In this document: positions 37,416-45,124 of the stretch, in pieces
Position numbering within the stretch: the first letter of the stretch is position 1
Layout: every line of letters starts with the position of its first letter
Source: Bog-532 sp963742875
GTDB taxonomy: Bacteria > Actinomycetota > Actinomycetes > Streptosporangiales > Streptosporangiaceae
Length of the DNA stretch: 64,000 bases
Reading direction: 5' to 3'
Assembly (NCBI GenBank): GCA_963742875.1
Contig: CAVUNO010000025.1
Coordinates: forward strand, 62,001 to 126,000
Notes under the pieces: model-generated
Seen by the model: the letters and a program-made list of their open reading frames with translations, nothing else
The model's database searches: none
What the model was told of the DNA's origin: nothing
Translations under genes and position numbers: made by a program

Positions 37416-37441
37416 GTTCCCCCCAGTGGCGAACCGATATA

Positions 37442-37562
37442 GGCGCTGACCAGGTGAAACAGCCTCAGCTCATGACTACGTAGTCATGTAATTTCCGTGA
37501 TCAAGGGTTCTACCACCTGGTCAAACGCGTTGACCAATCGGCTCGGGGGGAACTTCGGGCTA
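37442..37562. repeat. 121-bp perfect direct repeat, copy 2
   Basis: Identical to 7025-7145. Here the segment is isolated: it is preceded by the ABC permease remnant and followed by IS110 remnants, without any other part of the LuxR regulator gene. Confidence 0.95.
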
Positions 37563-37849
37563 GACGAGGCTGCTGCGGGACGGCTGGGATTCTTTGGACA
37601 GGCGCGCTCCGTGCCCGGTCAGCCAACTGGCCTGGGCCCCGGCCGGATCACCTGTTCCTGACCGCCCAACCGCAGTACTCAGGCAGCCCGCAAGTGCCAG
37701 GATCACCCAGTTCGGCGCGGCGCATGCGGCCACGCTGGCGACCAGGCTGCCGCTCATATCCACGCCTCTTTGTGTCATCCCTGAAGCATCCAATGACGGC
37801 ATAGTTAAGGTCGGCGTTTCCGGAAGCCGGCGTGCGTTGCGTCAGGCGG

Positions 37850-38537
37850 CTGTGGCTGTCACCTGCCCGGGCAGCGCGGCTCTGCTGGCGATCATCGGAT
37901 CCCACGGCACCCCCTGGGTAATGACGGCGAACAGCCGCGCAACAGTGCGGAGACCAGGGCGCTGCGGGCCTTGCCGTCGTTGAGCTTGATGTGCCCCGCG
38001 GCCGGTGAGGTGGGCGTGCCGGCTGATGTAGATGGGGTTGTGCGGCAGCGCACCCCAGATCGCGCGCCAGGCAGCGGTGCGCAGCCCGGGCCTGCCCGCC
38101 CGGTGGTGCGGGCAGCGCCGGGGAAGATGCCCGACTCGTTGGCCCGCGGGGCCAGGCCGGCGTGCCTGACCCCGGCAAGCGGGTCGTGGTAGCGGCCAGG
38201 ATCGCCGGTCTCGGCGAGGATCGGCGCGGCGCTGGCCGCGCTGATCCCGGGAATGGTAATGACCAGATGCGTCAGGTATAGCTCGCCGGGGATCTGCACC
38301 ATGCGGGCTTCGACGTGCGTGCTGCAGCTCGGCCAGCGCGCTGAGCAGTCGGCGCTGGCGAAGCCGGCCCGCTCGGGCAGTGCGTCTTGCTCTGCCGCGG
38401 GCTTGCCAACACCGTCAGCGCCGCCCGCCAGGGCAGCGACTCGGCTGGCTGCGCGGCCGCGCCCAGGACCGACGGCCAGCCACATTCGAGCAGATCCAGC
38501 ACGCATTGGCGGGCGGCGGTGACCCGGTCCACCAGCT
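37850..38537 (-). mobile_element. IS110-family transposase remnant, C-terminal part
   Basis: Minus-strand pieces in several frames read TAARQCVLDLLECGWPSVLG, LVITIPGISAASAAPILAET, GDPGRYHDPLAGVRHAGLAP and ALVSALLRGLFAVITQGVPW. The GISAASAAPILAETGDP stretch is the Transposase_20 (IS116/IS110/IS902) domain. The N-terminal DEDD catalytic domain is not in this piece. The remnant has cut into the MBL hydrolase gene at about 38537. Confidence 0.75.
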
Positions 38538-39234
38538 GGCCTGGTGGACGGGGAACCCCTTCTCAAAGCCGGTGACCCGGTCGATCTCGCCGGTGATCAG
38601 CACCGACCGGTTATACAGGAACGACGGCTGCCGCTGCTCGATGATGTCAAAGCCGGCTTCGTCCAGGGCGCGGCGGCTGGTGGTGGGCAGCTCGAACGGC
38701 TCGCCGCCGGGGATGGCCAGGCGGCGCCGGGACCAGAACTCGGGGTGGATCAGCACCGGCAGGTTCGCCCGGGCCCAGCCGGGCGATGAGCCCGGACAGC
38801 CCGGTGGCGTGGTCGAAGTGGCCGTGGCTGCACACGATCGCCTCGATGCCGGCGGGATCGCGGCCCAGGCGGCGCAGGTTGTCGGCGCAGCCGTCCGGGG
38901 TCACGCCGGTGTCGAACAGGAGCCGGTGCACCCGGTCGCCCTTGCGCACCTCGACCAGGGCGGAGAACCCGTGCTGGGCGAGGGGGGCGTCCGGCACCTT
39001 GCCGTCGGCCAGCGTCGGGGCATCCAGCATCGGTGCCTGCCGGCTCATCCCGGCCAGCGACAGCCGCTTCGCCGGGCCCTCGTCCGGCAGCAGCATGTCC
39101 ATAGCGTTGTCGCACACCGTCAGCACCGACAGCTCGTCGACCGGCTCGAGCGCAAGCACCTCGCCCTTCCACTCGGCGTTGGCCGGCAACGCCTCGACCG
39201 GGCTGCCTTCGGCGTGGTTACCGGCGTCGCACAT
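38538..39234 (-). pseudogene. MBL-fold metallo-hydrolase, frameshifted and cut by IS110
   Basis: The ATG at 39234 has AGGAGGAGC upstream. The first frame reads LSVLTVCDNAMDMLLPDEGP, HGFSALVEVRKGDRVHRLLF and the metal site CSHGHFDHATGLSGLIARLG (HxHxDH type). A frameshift near 38780 leads to LPVLIHPEFWSRRRLAIPGG and SVLITGEIDRVTGFEKGFPV, where the gene is cut at HQA by the IS110 remnant. The C-terminal metal ligands are lost. Such proteins resemble 7,8-dihydropterin synthase-type MBL hydrolases. Confidence 0.77.
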
Positions 39235-39288
39235 CGCCTGCTCCTCCTGACCGCACGCAAGCCCGGCGTTCGCCACCCCGGCACCACC

Positions 39289-39594
39289 TCACGCAGCCTG
39301 CCCTTGGGCCGACTTGGTACGGCTGCGGGTCTCCGTCGTTCCTAGGGTTATCAGCGGGTACGGGAGCCGCGAGACTGCGCCATGATCATCTTCGGGGGCG
39401 AGCGCGAGAAGGTGCTTGTTCAGGTCATATCCGCTGATGCTACGCACGATTGCGACGCTGGTGAACAGCGGCAGCGTTGTTAGCTCGATCAGGGCGTTGT
39501 ACGAGGCGTTAGTGGCCCGGGCCCAGGACTCAATCGGGGAGATCGCTTCTCCCGGATGCACCTCGGAGGTGTCCGGGAAGTACTTCCTGCTCAT
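39289..39594 (-). CDS. Hypothetical protein
   Basis: A 101-residue frame from ATG 39594, with GTGAGGGCG before it, encoding SRKYFPDTSEVHPGEAISPI, ASYNALIELTTLPLFTSVAI and a polar C-terminus. There is no clear membrane helix or motif, and I do not recognise the family. The operator-like motif at 39711 lies about 117 bases upstream in the right orientation, which supports a real stress-linked gene. Confidence 0.45.
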   Translation of the reverse strand: MSRKYFPDTSEVHPGEAISPIESWARATNASYNALIELTTLPLFTSVAIVRSISGYDLNKHLLALAPEDDHGAVSRLPYPLITLGTTETRSRTKSAQGQAA

Positions 39595-39710
39595 CGCCCT
39601 CACCCCTTCGCACTTCTGGGGACCGAGGCTGGAGGGCTGGCTCGCCTGCCTTCAGCGTCGGCCGCCTCTCCTGGCAGCTACTAACGTGGCGCGTTCCCTT
39701 CCGGCCCGTA

Positions 39711-39724
39711 GGGGCGAACGTCCC
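39711..39724. promoter_or_regulatory. DosR/DevR-like operator upstream of the 39.3-kb gene
   Basis: On the minus strand the site reads GGGACGTTCGCCCC followed by T, with GGGAC-N4-GCCCC as at 40444. It is palindromic over most of its length. Confidence 0.48.
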
Positions 39725-39735
39725 TCCTGGACGAG

Positions 39736-39940
39736 TTACCAGGTCTTGATCGCGTTCGGCTCGACCGGCACCACCGGGTGCCCGGCCGCTAGCAGCAGGT
39801 CCACCAGGCGGCCGTCCGGGCGCTCGATCGCCACCGGCATATCACCAGGTTCCCGCAGGGTCTTCATGCCCGGCAGCCCGGCTCTAGCACCTCGCAGCAG
39901 ACGGGCGTAGTTGCGAATGTCCCCGGGATCCTCCTGCCAG
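39736..39940 (-). mobile_element. IS110-family transposase, N-terminal fragment
   Basis: The minus-strand frame reads DIRNYARLLRGARAGLPGMK, then GDMPVAIERPDGRLVDLLLA and AGHPVVPVEPNAIKTW. This is the N-terminal part of an IS110-family DEDD transposase. It stops abruptly after NAIKTW. It is 1.2 kb from the C-terminal IS110 remnant at 37850, and need not be from the same copy. Confidence 0.7.
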
Positions 39941-40001
39941 ACACCGACATCTCTGTTCGCGCCGCACCGCGAGCGGGCGCATGGCGGTTCCGCGTCCGCA
40001 T

Positions 40002-40200
40002 TCAGTACCGCAGACGCGTGTCGGTGAACATGACGAACGCCTTGCCTTGTTTCACGCGCCGCACAACGCAAAAGGCGGTCCCCGGCGGCCCGTCCGCGAT
40101 CACGTCTCGGACGTGCCGGTTCTGCCAGGCGGGAACGATCCGCTCGGAGGCGGGCGTGATAGCCGGTTGTTGCTTCCCAGGTGGCTGGCGCGACAGGTGG
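40002..40200 (-). pseudogene. Unassigned coding fragment
   Basis: A minus-strand frame reads ERIVPAWQNRHVRDVIADGP, then PGTAFCVVRRVKQGKAFVMF and TDTRLRY before a stop at 40002. The pattern looks like the end of a real small protein, but I do not recognise the family. Its upstream side joins the acetate-CoA ligase fragment. Confidence 0.3.
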
Positions 40201-40239
40201 CGCGGCAGTGCCGGTCCACCGACCGGTTCAGGCGCCTTT

Positions 40240-40425
40240 CCCCAGCGTGCTCGGCGATGCCCGCGTTGGTCAGGGCGGCGCGGATCGCGGTGACCTCGTG
40301 GGCTGCCGCCTGCGGTGTCGATGCCGGGGGCTACGCTACCGATATCGCTCTTTGGAAGGCGGCGGCGATCTTGACCGCGACCGAGCCGCCGAGGTCGACC
40401 TGGGGCGGCGAGTACGCCCTCATCC
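40240..40425 (-). pseudogene. Acetate-CoA ligase paralogue, fragment of the ATP-grasp domain
   Basis: In three frames the minus strand reads GGSVAVKIAAAF, KSDIGSVAPGIDT and QAAAHEVTAIRAALTNAGIA, then EHAGE. The intact 29.7-kb gene has GGPVAVKIAAAIHKSDVGGV, ALGID and AVTAIRATLAEAGIAEHAGE at the same places. This is therefore a third partial copy of the family, with at least two frameshifts. Confidence 0.7.
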
Positions 40426-40443
40426 GGGACGCCAAGCGGCCTT

Positions 40444-40461
40444 GGGACCTTCGCCCCTGCC
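40444..40461. promoter_or_regulatory. DosR/DevR-like operator upstream of the 40.5-kb gene
   Basis: GGGACCTTCGCCCCTGCC lies 32 bases before the ATG at 40494 and carries the TGCC extension found at 33581, 35632 and 51988. Confidence 0.55.
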
Positions 40462-40493
40462 ACCACCTCGGCTGCCATCGTGAGGATCGATGT

Positions 40494-41224
40494 ATGGCCA
40501 CGCTGGTCAGCGCGAGCCGCGTGCAACGGGCATCCGCGCATGCCCGGCTGGCCCGCCGCGTTGCGGACGCGCCGGGCGGGCGCTATTCCACCGAACTCGG
40601 CATCGACGTCGACGCTGGGGACGCTGAAATCGAGCGGTGTTTCCTGGCGGCCACTTTGTTCGGGACCCGCATCTCGGCTGCGGTCGCGGAACGCACCTTC
40701 GGTGTGCTCAGCGACGCATGCCTGGCACGTATCGGCCAGGCACGGCACATACCGCTGGACGACTTCATCGCGTTCCTGGATGAAGGCGGCTCCGCGCGGA
40801 CCGCGGCTCGGCTCAAGGCCCTGTCCGGGATCATGGGCGAGCGTTACGACGGGCGGGCCGGCATGATCGGCCAGCAGTTCAGCACCTACCCGACACTGCG
40901 GGCAGCGCTGGATGCGCTGCCCGGCTGGGGGCCGGTAATTATCCAGCTGTTCCTGCGCGAACTGCCGGGCGTGTGGCCCGGCCGCGCAGACGCCGCTCGA
41001 CCCACGCGCCGAGTACGCCGCAGACACCTCGGCCCCGGCCCGGCCCGGCTCCCGCAGCTTTTGTCCGCCTCGCCCGGCTGGCCGCCAGACGTTACACGGG
41101 CCGCCGGGACCTCGAAGGCGGCCTGGTCAGGCTCGCCTTGGCGGATCACCGCGGGGGATGGGCCTATGCCCGGGCGGGCACCTGCGCGTCCTGTTCAGCT
41201 GGTGCTCTGTCAGCCATCGACTGA
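40494..41224 (+). pseudogene. HhH-containing conserved protein with two frameshifts
   Basis: From ATG 40494 the protein reads DAPGGRYSTELGIDVDAGDA, EIERCFLAATLFGTRISAAV and a helix-hairpin-helix-like LPGWGPVIIQLFLRELPGVW. Near 40990 it shifts to PLDPRAEYAADTSAP, and near 41050 to FVRLARLAARRYTGRRDLEG and GLVRLALADHRGGW, stopping at 41224. Each shift is explained by one extra base. The order resembles uncharacterised relatives of HhH-GPD DNA-repair proteins; the link to DNA repair is only inferred from the HhH. The final CASC motif fits the family's Cys-rich end. Confidence 0.6.
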
Positions 41225-41241
41225 TCGTGTGTGAGGCGGGG

Positions 41242-42177
41242 ATGGGCCTTCGGATCGTGCCAGGGACCGCCAACCTGCTGCTCGCGGGTGCGATCGCGAA
41301 GACGCTGGGCAGCGAGCCGGTGCCCTGCGAGCTGGACCGGTTCCCGGACGGTGAGCTGCGCCCGGTCGTGGGTCACCTGCGCGGCGACGACGTGTATGTG
41401 ATCCAGCCCACCGGGCCGCCGGTCAGCGACCACGTCATGGAGCTGCTCCTGCTGCTCGATGCCTGCCGCCGGGGCGGGGCAGGCAGAATCACCGCTGTCC
41501 TGCCGTATTTCGGGTATGCCCGGCAGGACCGCCGGGGCCGGGCTGGCGAGGCCGTCGGTGCCCGGGTGGTCGCTGACGCGCTGGCGGCCTGCGGTGCCCA
41601 GCGCCTGGTCGTGGTGGACCCGCACAGCGCCGCGCTGGAGGCCATGTGTGGCATTCCCGTGGAGATGCTGACGGCGGTGCCCGCCCTGGCGGGCGCGCTC
41701 GCCCCTGCCATGCCGGGCGATGCGGTGGTCGTCGCGCCCGATCTGGGCGCGGTCAAGCTCGCCGAGCACTATGCCGCATTGCTGCAGCGGCCGGTCGCGG
41801 TGGTGCGCAAGACCAGGGTGACTGGCGCGACCGTCCGGGCCGAGGAGATAGCCGGCGATGTCGCGGGCCGCCTCGCCGTCATCGTCGATGACATGATCAG
41901 CACCGGCGCCACGATCGAGGCAGCCGCCCAGGTGTGCCTCGCTCACGGGGGCACACCCGGCATTGCCGTCGCCGCGACCCACGGGCTGCTGGTGGGAGGG
42001 GCCGCCGGCCGGCTCGGGCGGCTGCCGGTGCGGTGCCTGGTCACCACCGACAGCCTGCCCCAGAACCATTCCCCGGCGATGGCGCTTCAGGTGGAATCCG
42101 TGGCCCCGCTGCTGGCCGATGCCATCGGCCGCCTGCACTACGACCAGCCATTGGCAGGCTTGCTGGCCCGCACCTGA
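41242..42177 (+). CDS. prs: Ribose-phosphate pyrophosphokinase (PRPP synthase)
   Basis: A 311-residue PRPP synthase, which transfers diphosphate from ATP to ribose 5-phosphate. Motifs: ELDRFPDGELRPVVGHLRGD, VLPYFGYARQDRRGRAGEAV with the ATP/ribose loop, APDLGAVKLAEHYAALLQRP and the PRPP-binding LAVIVDDMISTGATIEAA. The start at ATG 41242 has GAGGCGGGG just in front. It has the compact archaeal/class-III-like length and is probably a second, specialised paralogue, since a main copy would be linked to glmU. Neighbours are a phosphoribosyltransferase fusion and Hsp20, so it may supply PRPP in a stress programme. Confidence 0.85.
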   Translation: MGLRIVPGTANLLLAGAIAKTLGSEPVPCELDRFPDGELRPVVGHLRGDDVYVIQPTGPPVSDHVMELLLLLDACRRGGAGRITAVLPYFGYARQDRRGRAGEAVGARVVADALAACGAQRLVVVDPHSAALEAMCGIPVEMLTAVPALAGALAPAMPGDAVVVAPDLGAVKLAEHYAALLQRPVAVVRKTRVTGATVRAEEIAGDVAGRLAVIVDDMISTGATIEAAAQVCLAHGGTPGIAVAATHGLLVGGAAGRLGRLPVRCLVTTDSLPQNHSPAMALQVESVAPLLADAIGRLHYDQPLAGLLART

Positions 42178-42269
42178 CCGGCAGTACCGCGGCGGCCCTG
42201 GCCCCCGCTAGGGCGTGCCCGCAGTGCCGCTGCGGGTGCCCGCCGGCGCCGGTGACCCGGCGGCAAGAT

Positions 42270-42400
42270 TCAGGCGCGGGTGATCTCGATGCGGCGGCCT
42301 GGCCTTTGGCCGGTGGCACAGGGACGGTGACCTGCAGCATGCCGTTGTCATAGCCAGCGGTGATGTGCTCAGCCGGTTCGCCGTCGCGGCGGATCGGCGC
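42270..42400 (-). pseudogene. Hsp20 C-terminal fragment
   Basis: The minus strand reads GEPAEHITAGYDNGMLQVTV and PVPPAKG, then after a one-base shift GRRIEITRA before a stop at 42270. This is the end of an alpha-crystallin domain, with the GxLxVxVP strand. The rest of the gene is missing. Its frame runs on from the phosphoribosyltransferase-hydrolase fusion, whose last residues are therefore read-through into this remnant. Confidence 0.65.
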
Positions 42401-43772
42401 CGCCATGCCCGGTGACCGAGTGCGGGCTGGGGACCAGATGCCCGGCGAACCAGTCACGGGCCAGCTCGGCGGCGGCCGTCAGAGTGCCTGGCTCCTCGAA
42501 CAGGTGGGTCGCGCCGGGTACCACGGCCAGGTCGTTCTCGCAGCGCAGCCCGGCCTGAGCCTGCCGGTTGAGGCCGAGCACGGCATCGTCGTGCCCGCCG
42601 ACGATCAGCAGAGTGGGAGCCCTGACCGATCCGAGGCGCGGGCTGGCCAGGTCGGGCCGGCCGCCGCGGGACACCACGGCGGCGATGCCGGAGCCGGGTT
42701 CAGCGGCGGCCCACAGCGCCGCGGCGGCGCCGGTGCTGGCACCGAAGTAACCGACGGGCAGGCCCGCGGTGGCAGGCTGGGCACGCAGCCACCTGGTGAC
42801 GCCGGTGAGCCGGCGGGCGAGAAGCCCGATGTCGAACACGTTGGCCCGGTACGCCTCCTCATCGGGGGTGAGCAGGTCAAACAGCAGCGTGCCCAGGGCT
42901 GCCTGGTTCAGCACGGCAGCCACGTAGCGGTTACGGGGGCTGTGCCGGCTGCTGCCGCTGCCATGCGCGAACACCACGATCCCGCTCGCCTGGTCCGGCA
43001 CGGCCAGCCGCCCGGCCAGCCGGACCGACCCGGCGGGCACCTCAACATCGTCGTCCCGCTCAGGCGGGTCACCCGCGGGCGCCGCGCCCGGGCCAGGCAC
43101 CGGCACCGGCGCTGCAGCGGGGCCCGGCAGCGATGCCGGCGTGGCGGCGCGGTCCAGGCAGGCGGTCACTTCATCGTCGGTCGCCTGGGCGAAGTCAGCG
43201 TAGAACTGCCCGATCGCGGAAAATGATCGCGGGGTTTGCACGCAGACCAGTTCGTCGGCGTCGTGCCCCATGCGCGCTCGCCACCCCGGCGGCGCCACCG
43301 GAACGGCCAGCACCACCCGGGCCGCGCCCTGCGCCCGGGCGACCTGGCAGGCGGCCCGCGCCGTCGACCCGGTCGCGATCCCATCATCGACCACCACCGC
43401 GACACAGCCGCCCAGCGGCTGACGTGGCCGGCCACGCCGGTAGCGGAGCGCGCGGCGCTCCAGTTCACCGCGTTCCCGTGCCTCCACCGCGGCCAGCTTA
43501 TCCGCGGAGACCCCGCCCCCCTGGATGATCTTCTGGTTCAGGACACGCACCCCGTCCTCACCGATGGCCCCCATGCCCAGCTCAGGGCGGAACGGCACCC
43601 CGAGCTTGCGCACCACGATCACATCCAGCGGCGCGCCGAGCGCCCGGGCCACCTCAACAGCCACCGGGACGCCGCCCCGCGGCAGGCCAAGCACCACCAC
43701 CCGCTGCCCGCGCAGATGCTGCAGCCTCGCCGCCAGCTGCCGTCCCGCATCGCCGCGATCAGCGAAACGCAC
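42369..43772 (-). CDS. Phosphoribosyltransferase / alpha-beta hydrolase fusion protein
   Basis: The GTG at 43772 has GGAGGAGGGG upstream; the frame gives 467 residues. The N-terminal half (about 1-210) is a type I phosphoribosyltransferase with VVLGLPRGGVPVAVEVARAL, RPELGMGAIGEDGVRVLNQ and the PRPP loop CVAVVVDDGIATGSTARAAC. After a Pro-rich linker, residues from about 240 form a dienelactone-hydrolase-like domain with SGIVVFAHGSGSSRHSPRNR, the nucleophile in VGYFGASTGAAAAL, the acid in VGGHDDAVLGL and the histidine in ATHLFEEPG. Both halves look intact; the last about 15 residues come from the adjoining Hsp20 remnant. Fused forms are known in actinobacterial stress clusters; the joint reaction is unknown. 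Confidence 0.85.
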   Translation of the reverse strand: MRFADRGDAGRQLAARLQHLRGQRVVVLGLPRGGVPVAVEVARALGAPLDVIVVRKLGVPFRPELGMGAIGEDGVRVLNQKIIQGGGVSADKLAAVEARERGELERRALRYRRGRPRQPLGGCVAVVVDDGIATGSTARAACQVARAQGAARVVLAVPVAPPGWRARMGHDADELVCVQTPRSFSAIGQFYADFAQATDDEVTACLDRAATPASLPGPAAAPVPVPGPGAAPAGDPPERDDDVEVPAGSVRLAGRLAVPDQASGIVVFAHGSGSSRHSPRNRYVAAVLNQAALGTLLFDLLTPDEEAYRANVFDIGLLARRLTGVTRWLRAQPATAGLPVGYFGASTGAAAALWAAAEPGSGIAAVVSRGGRPDLASPRLGSVRAPTLLIVGGHDDAVLGLNRQAQAGLRCENDLAVVPGATHLFEEPGTLTAAAELARDWFAGHLVPSPHSVTGHGGADPPRRRTG

Positions 43773-43844
43773 CGCGCCCCTCCTCCCCTCCCCGCAAGCC
43801 CCCCTCCGGTAAACCAGGCTTCTCTCAGCCGGGGCAGCGCACCA

Positions 43845-43858
43845 GGGACCATCGTCAC
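43845..43858. promoter_or_regulatory. Weak DosR-like operator between divergent genes
   Basis: GGGACCATCGTCAC has the GGGAC-N4 half-site and four of five bases of the second half. It lies 73 bases upstream of the phosphoribosyltransferase start and about 70 bases before the Hsp20 frame, so it could serve both. Confidence 0.35.
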
Positions 43859-43922
43859 CTCCAGCAGGCTGCCCGCTGCAGCCACGCGAGGCGGACAGCC
43901 CCCGTCCCGGGCCCAGGACGCC

Positions 43923-44345
43923 GTGCTCAACGTTCCGCACAGCAGGTACCTGCGGTCGTCATCCGGCGGCTGCACTCAGTCACCCGGGCGATGCCAGAAC
44001 TGGCGGGAAGCCGACGATCTGATCCGTGTCGAGCAATTCCGCGAGGACGGGGTACTGGTGGTACGGGCTGATCTGCCTGGTATCGACCCGGATAAGGATG
44101 TCGAGCTGACCGTATCGGACCGGATGCTGCACATTCACGCGGAACGCCGCGAGGAGGAGAAGCGGGAAGAGCAGGGCTACCTGCGCCAGGAACTGCGCTA
44201 TGGCTCGCTGTCCCGGACGCTGCCGCTACCGGAGGGTGTGACCGAGTCGGACATCACCGCGACCTACAAGGACGGGATCCTGGAGATCCGGATCCCGGAG
44301 CCGAAACACGAACCGGGCAAGACGATACCCATCAGCAAGGCCTGA
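43923..44345 (+). CDS. Small heat-shock protein Hsp20 (alpha-crystallin)
   Basis: The alpha-crystallin domain is complete: IRVEQFREDGVLVVRADLPG, DPDKDVELTVSDRMLHIHAE, RRQE-type charged loop and RYGSLSRTLPLPEGVTESDI with DGILEIRIPEPKHEP. It acts as a holdase chaperone for unfolded proteins. The N-terminal start is unclear: the GTG at 43923 is the only early candidate in frame, the ATG at 43991 is in another frame, and the domain begins about 43998. The N-terminal arm may therefore be damaged by a frameshift. It is divergent from the phosphoribosyltransferase fusion. Confidence 0.78.
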   Translation: MLNVPHSRYLRSSSGGCTQSPGRCQNWREADDLIRVEQFREDGVLVVRADLPGIDPDKDVELTVSDRMLHIHAERREEEKREEQGYLRQELRYGSLSRTLPLPEGVTESDITATYKDGILEIRIPEPKHEPGKTIPISKA

Positions 44346-44822
44346 CCAGGCGGCCGCGCTGGGCGGCGCCGGCGGGCCCGCAGTGACCGAGGCTGAGCGC
44401 CGCCAGCGCGGAAACTTGCACCCCGCGCCGCAAACATTCGGGCAGCTCATGCGAGGCCCTGGGAAACCGCTAAGTTGCGGTACCGCGGCGGCCCTTAACC
44501 GGCGATCGCTCGCCCGGTACTACAGTCCCGGTTTGTAATCATCCCAGCGTTCTCCCTGGCCAGGGCCGCGCGCATATCATTACCGGCATATTGCTGCATG
44601 TGATACGGCAATGTCAGTGCCTGCTCGCTATCAGCCCGTATAACGAACCCGAAGTGTAGTACCGGCCCCCGCGGGTCACGAACGCGAATTCGTCCGGATG
44701 GCGCAATTGGAAAGGGCCGTCCATTCGTGCCGTATTCGGACCTTGGACCCGGCCCGCAATCGGCGGCCCCCGGTGGCCCGGGCGAGCGTGAAAACCAGCA
44801 AGGCCAATGCAAGAAGGGCATC
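44346..44822. other. About 475 bases without a recognisable gene
   Basis: No frame resembles a known protein. The stretch from 44560 to 44720 has lower GC than the rest and includes the run GCATATCATTACCGGCATAT near 44570. It may hold the promoter of the small membrane remnant that follows. No operator-like motif of the GGGAC type was found. Confidence 0.4.
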
Positions 44823-44967
44823 ATGTACGCCTTCGGCACGATGGCGCTGCTGGGGCTGGGCAGTCCTCGTCGTGGCCAAGATCGGGAACCGCTACCTGCC
44901 GCTCGTGCCCGGGGCATGGGCGTTCGCGCTGGCGGCGCTCGTCGTCCGGGCGGCCTGTCGAGGGTAG
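44823..44967 (+). pseudogene. Small membrane protein remnant, frameshifted
   Basis: The ATG at 44823 begins MYAFGTMALLGLG; a one-base shift near 44862 moves the frame to VLVVAKIGNRYLPLVPGAWA and FALAALVVRA, after which it stops at 44967. The pieces resemble the start of a small, multi-helix actinobacterial membrane protein of unknown function. The remainder of that protein is absent. It lies directly upstream of the hydantoinase gene. Confidence 0.45.
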
Positions 44968-45124
44968 CGTGTCCGGGCGGGTATTCTGCGGGCACGAGGG
45001 AGGCGGCCGTGGTGGACGTTCACCCAGCCGCTTTCACCGCAGCGGTCAGACGATGGATACGGCCCTGGCGGGGCCGGCACGGGCGAGGATCGCCCGGTCA
45101 GCTGCGGGCAGCTGGCGAGGGTCG

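Noticed and set aside
42041..42457. Minus-strand 138-codon frame as a separate gene
   Set aside because: Only its middle part matches Hsp20, the rest overlaps the PRPP synthase end and the fusion gene; annotated as an Hsp20 remnant instead.
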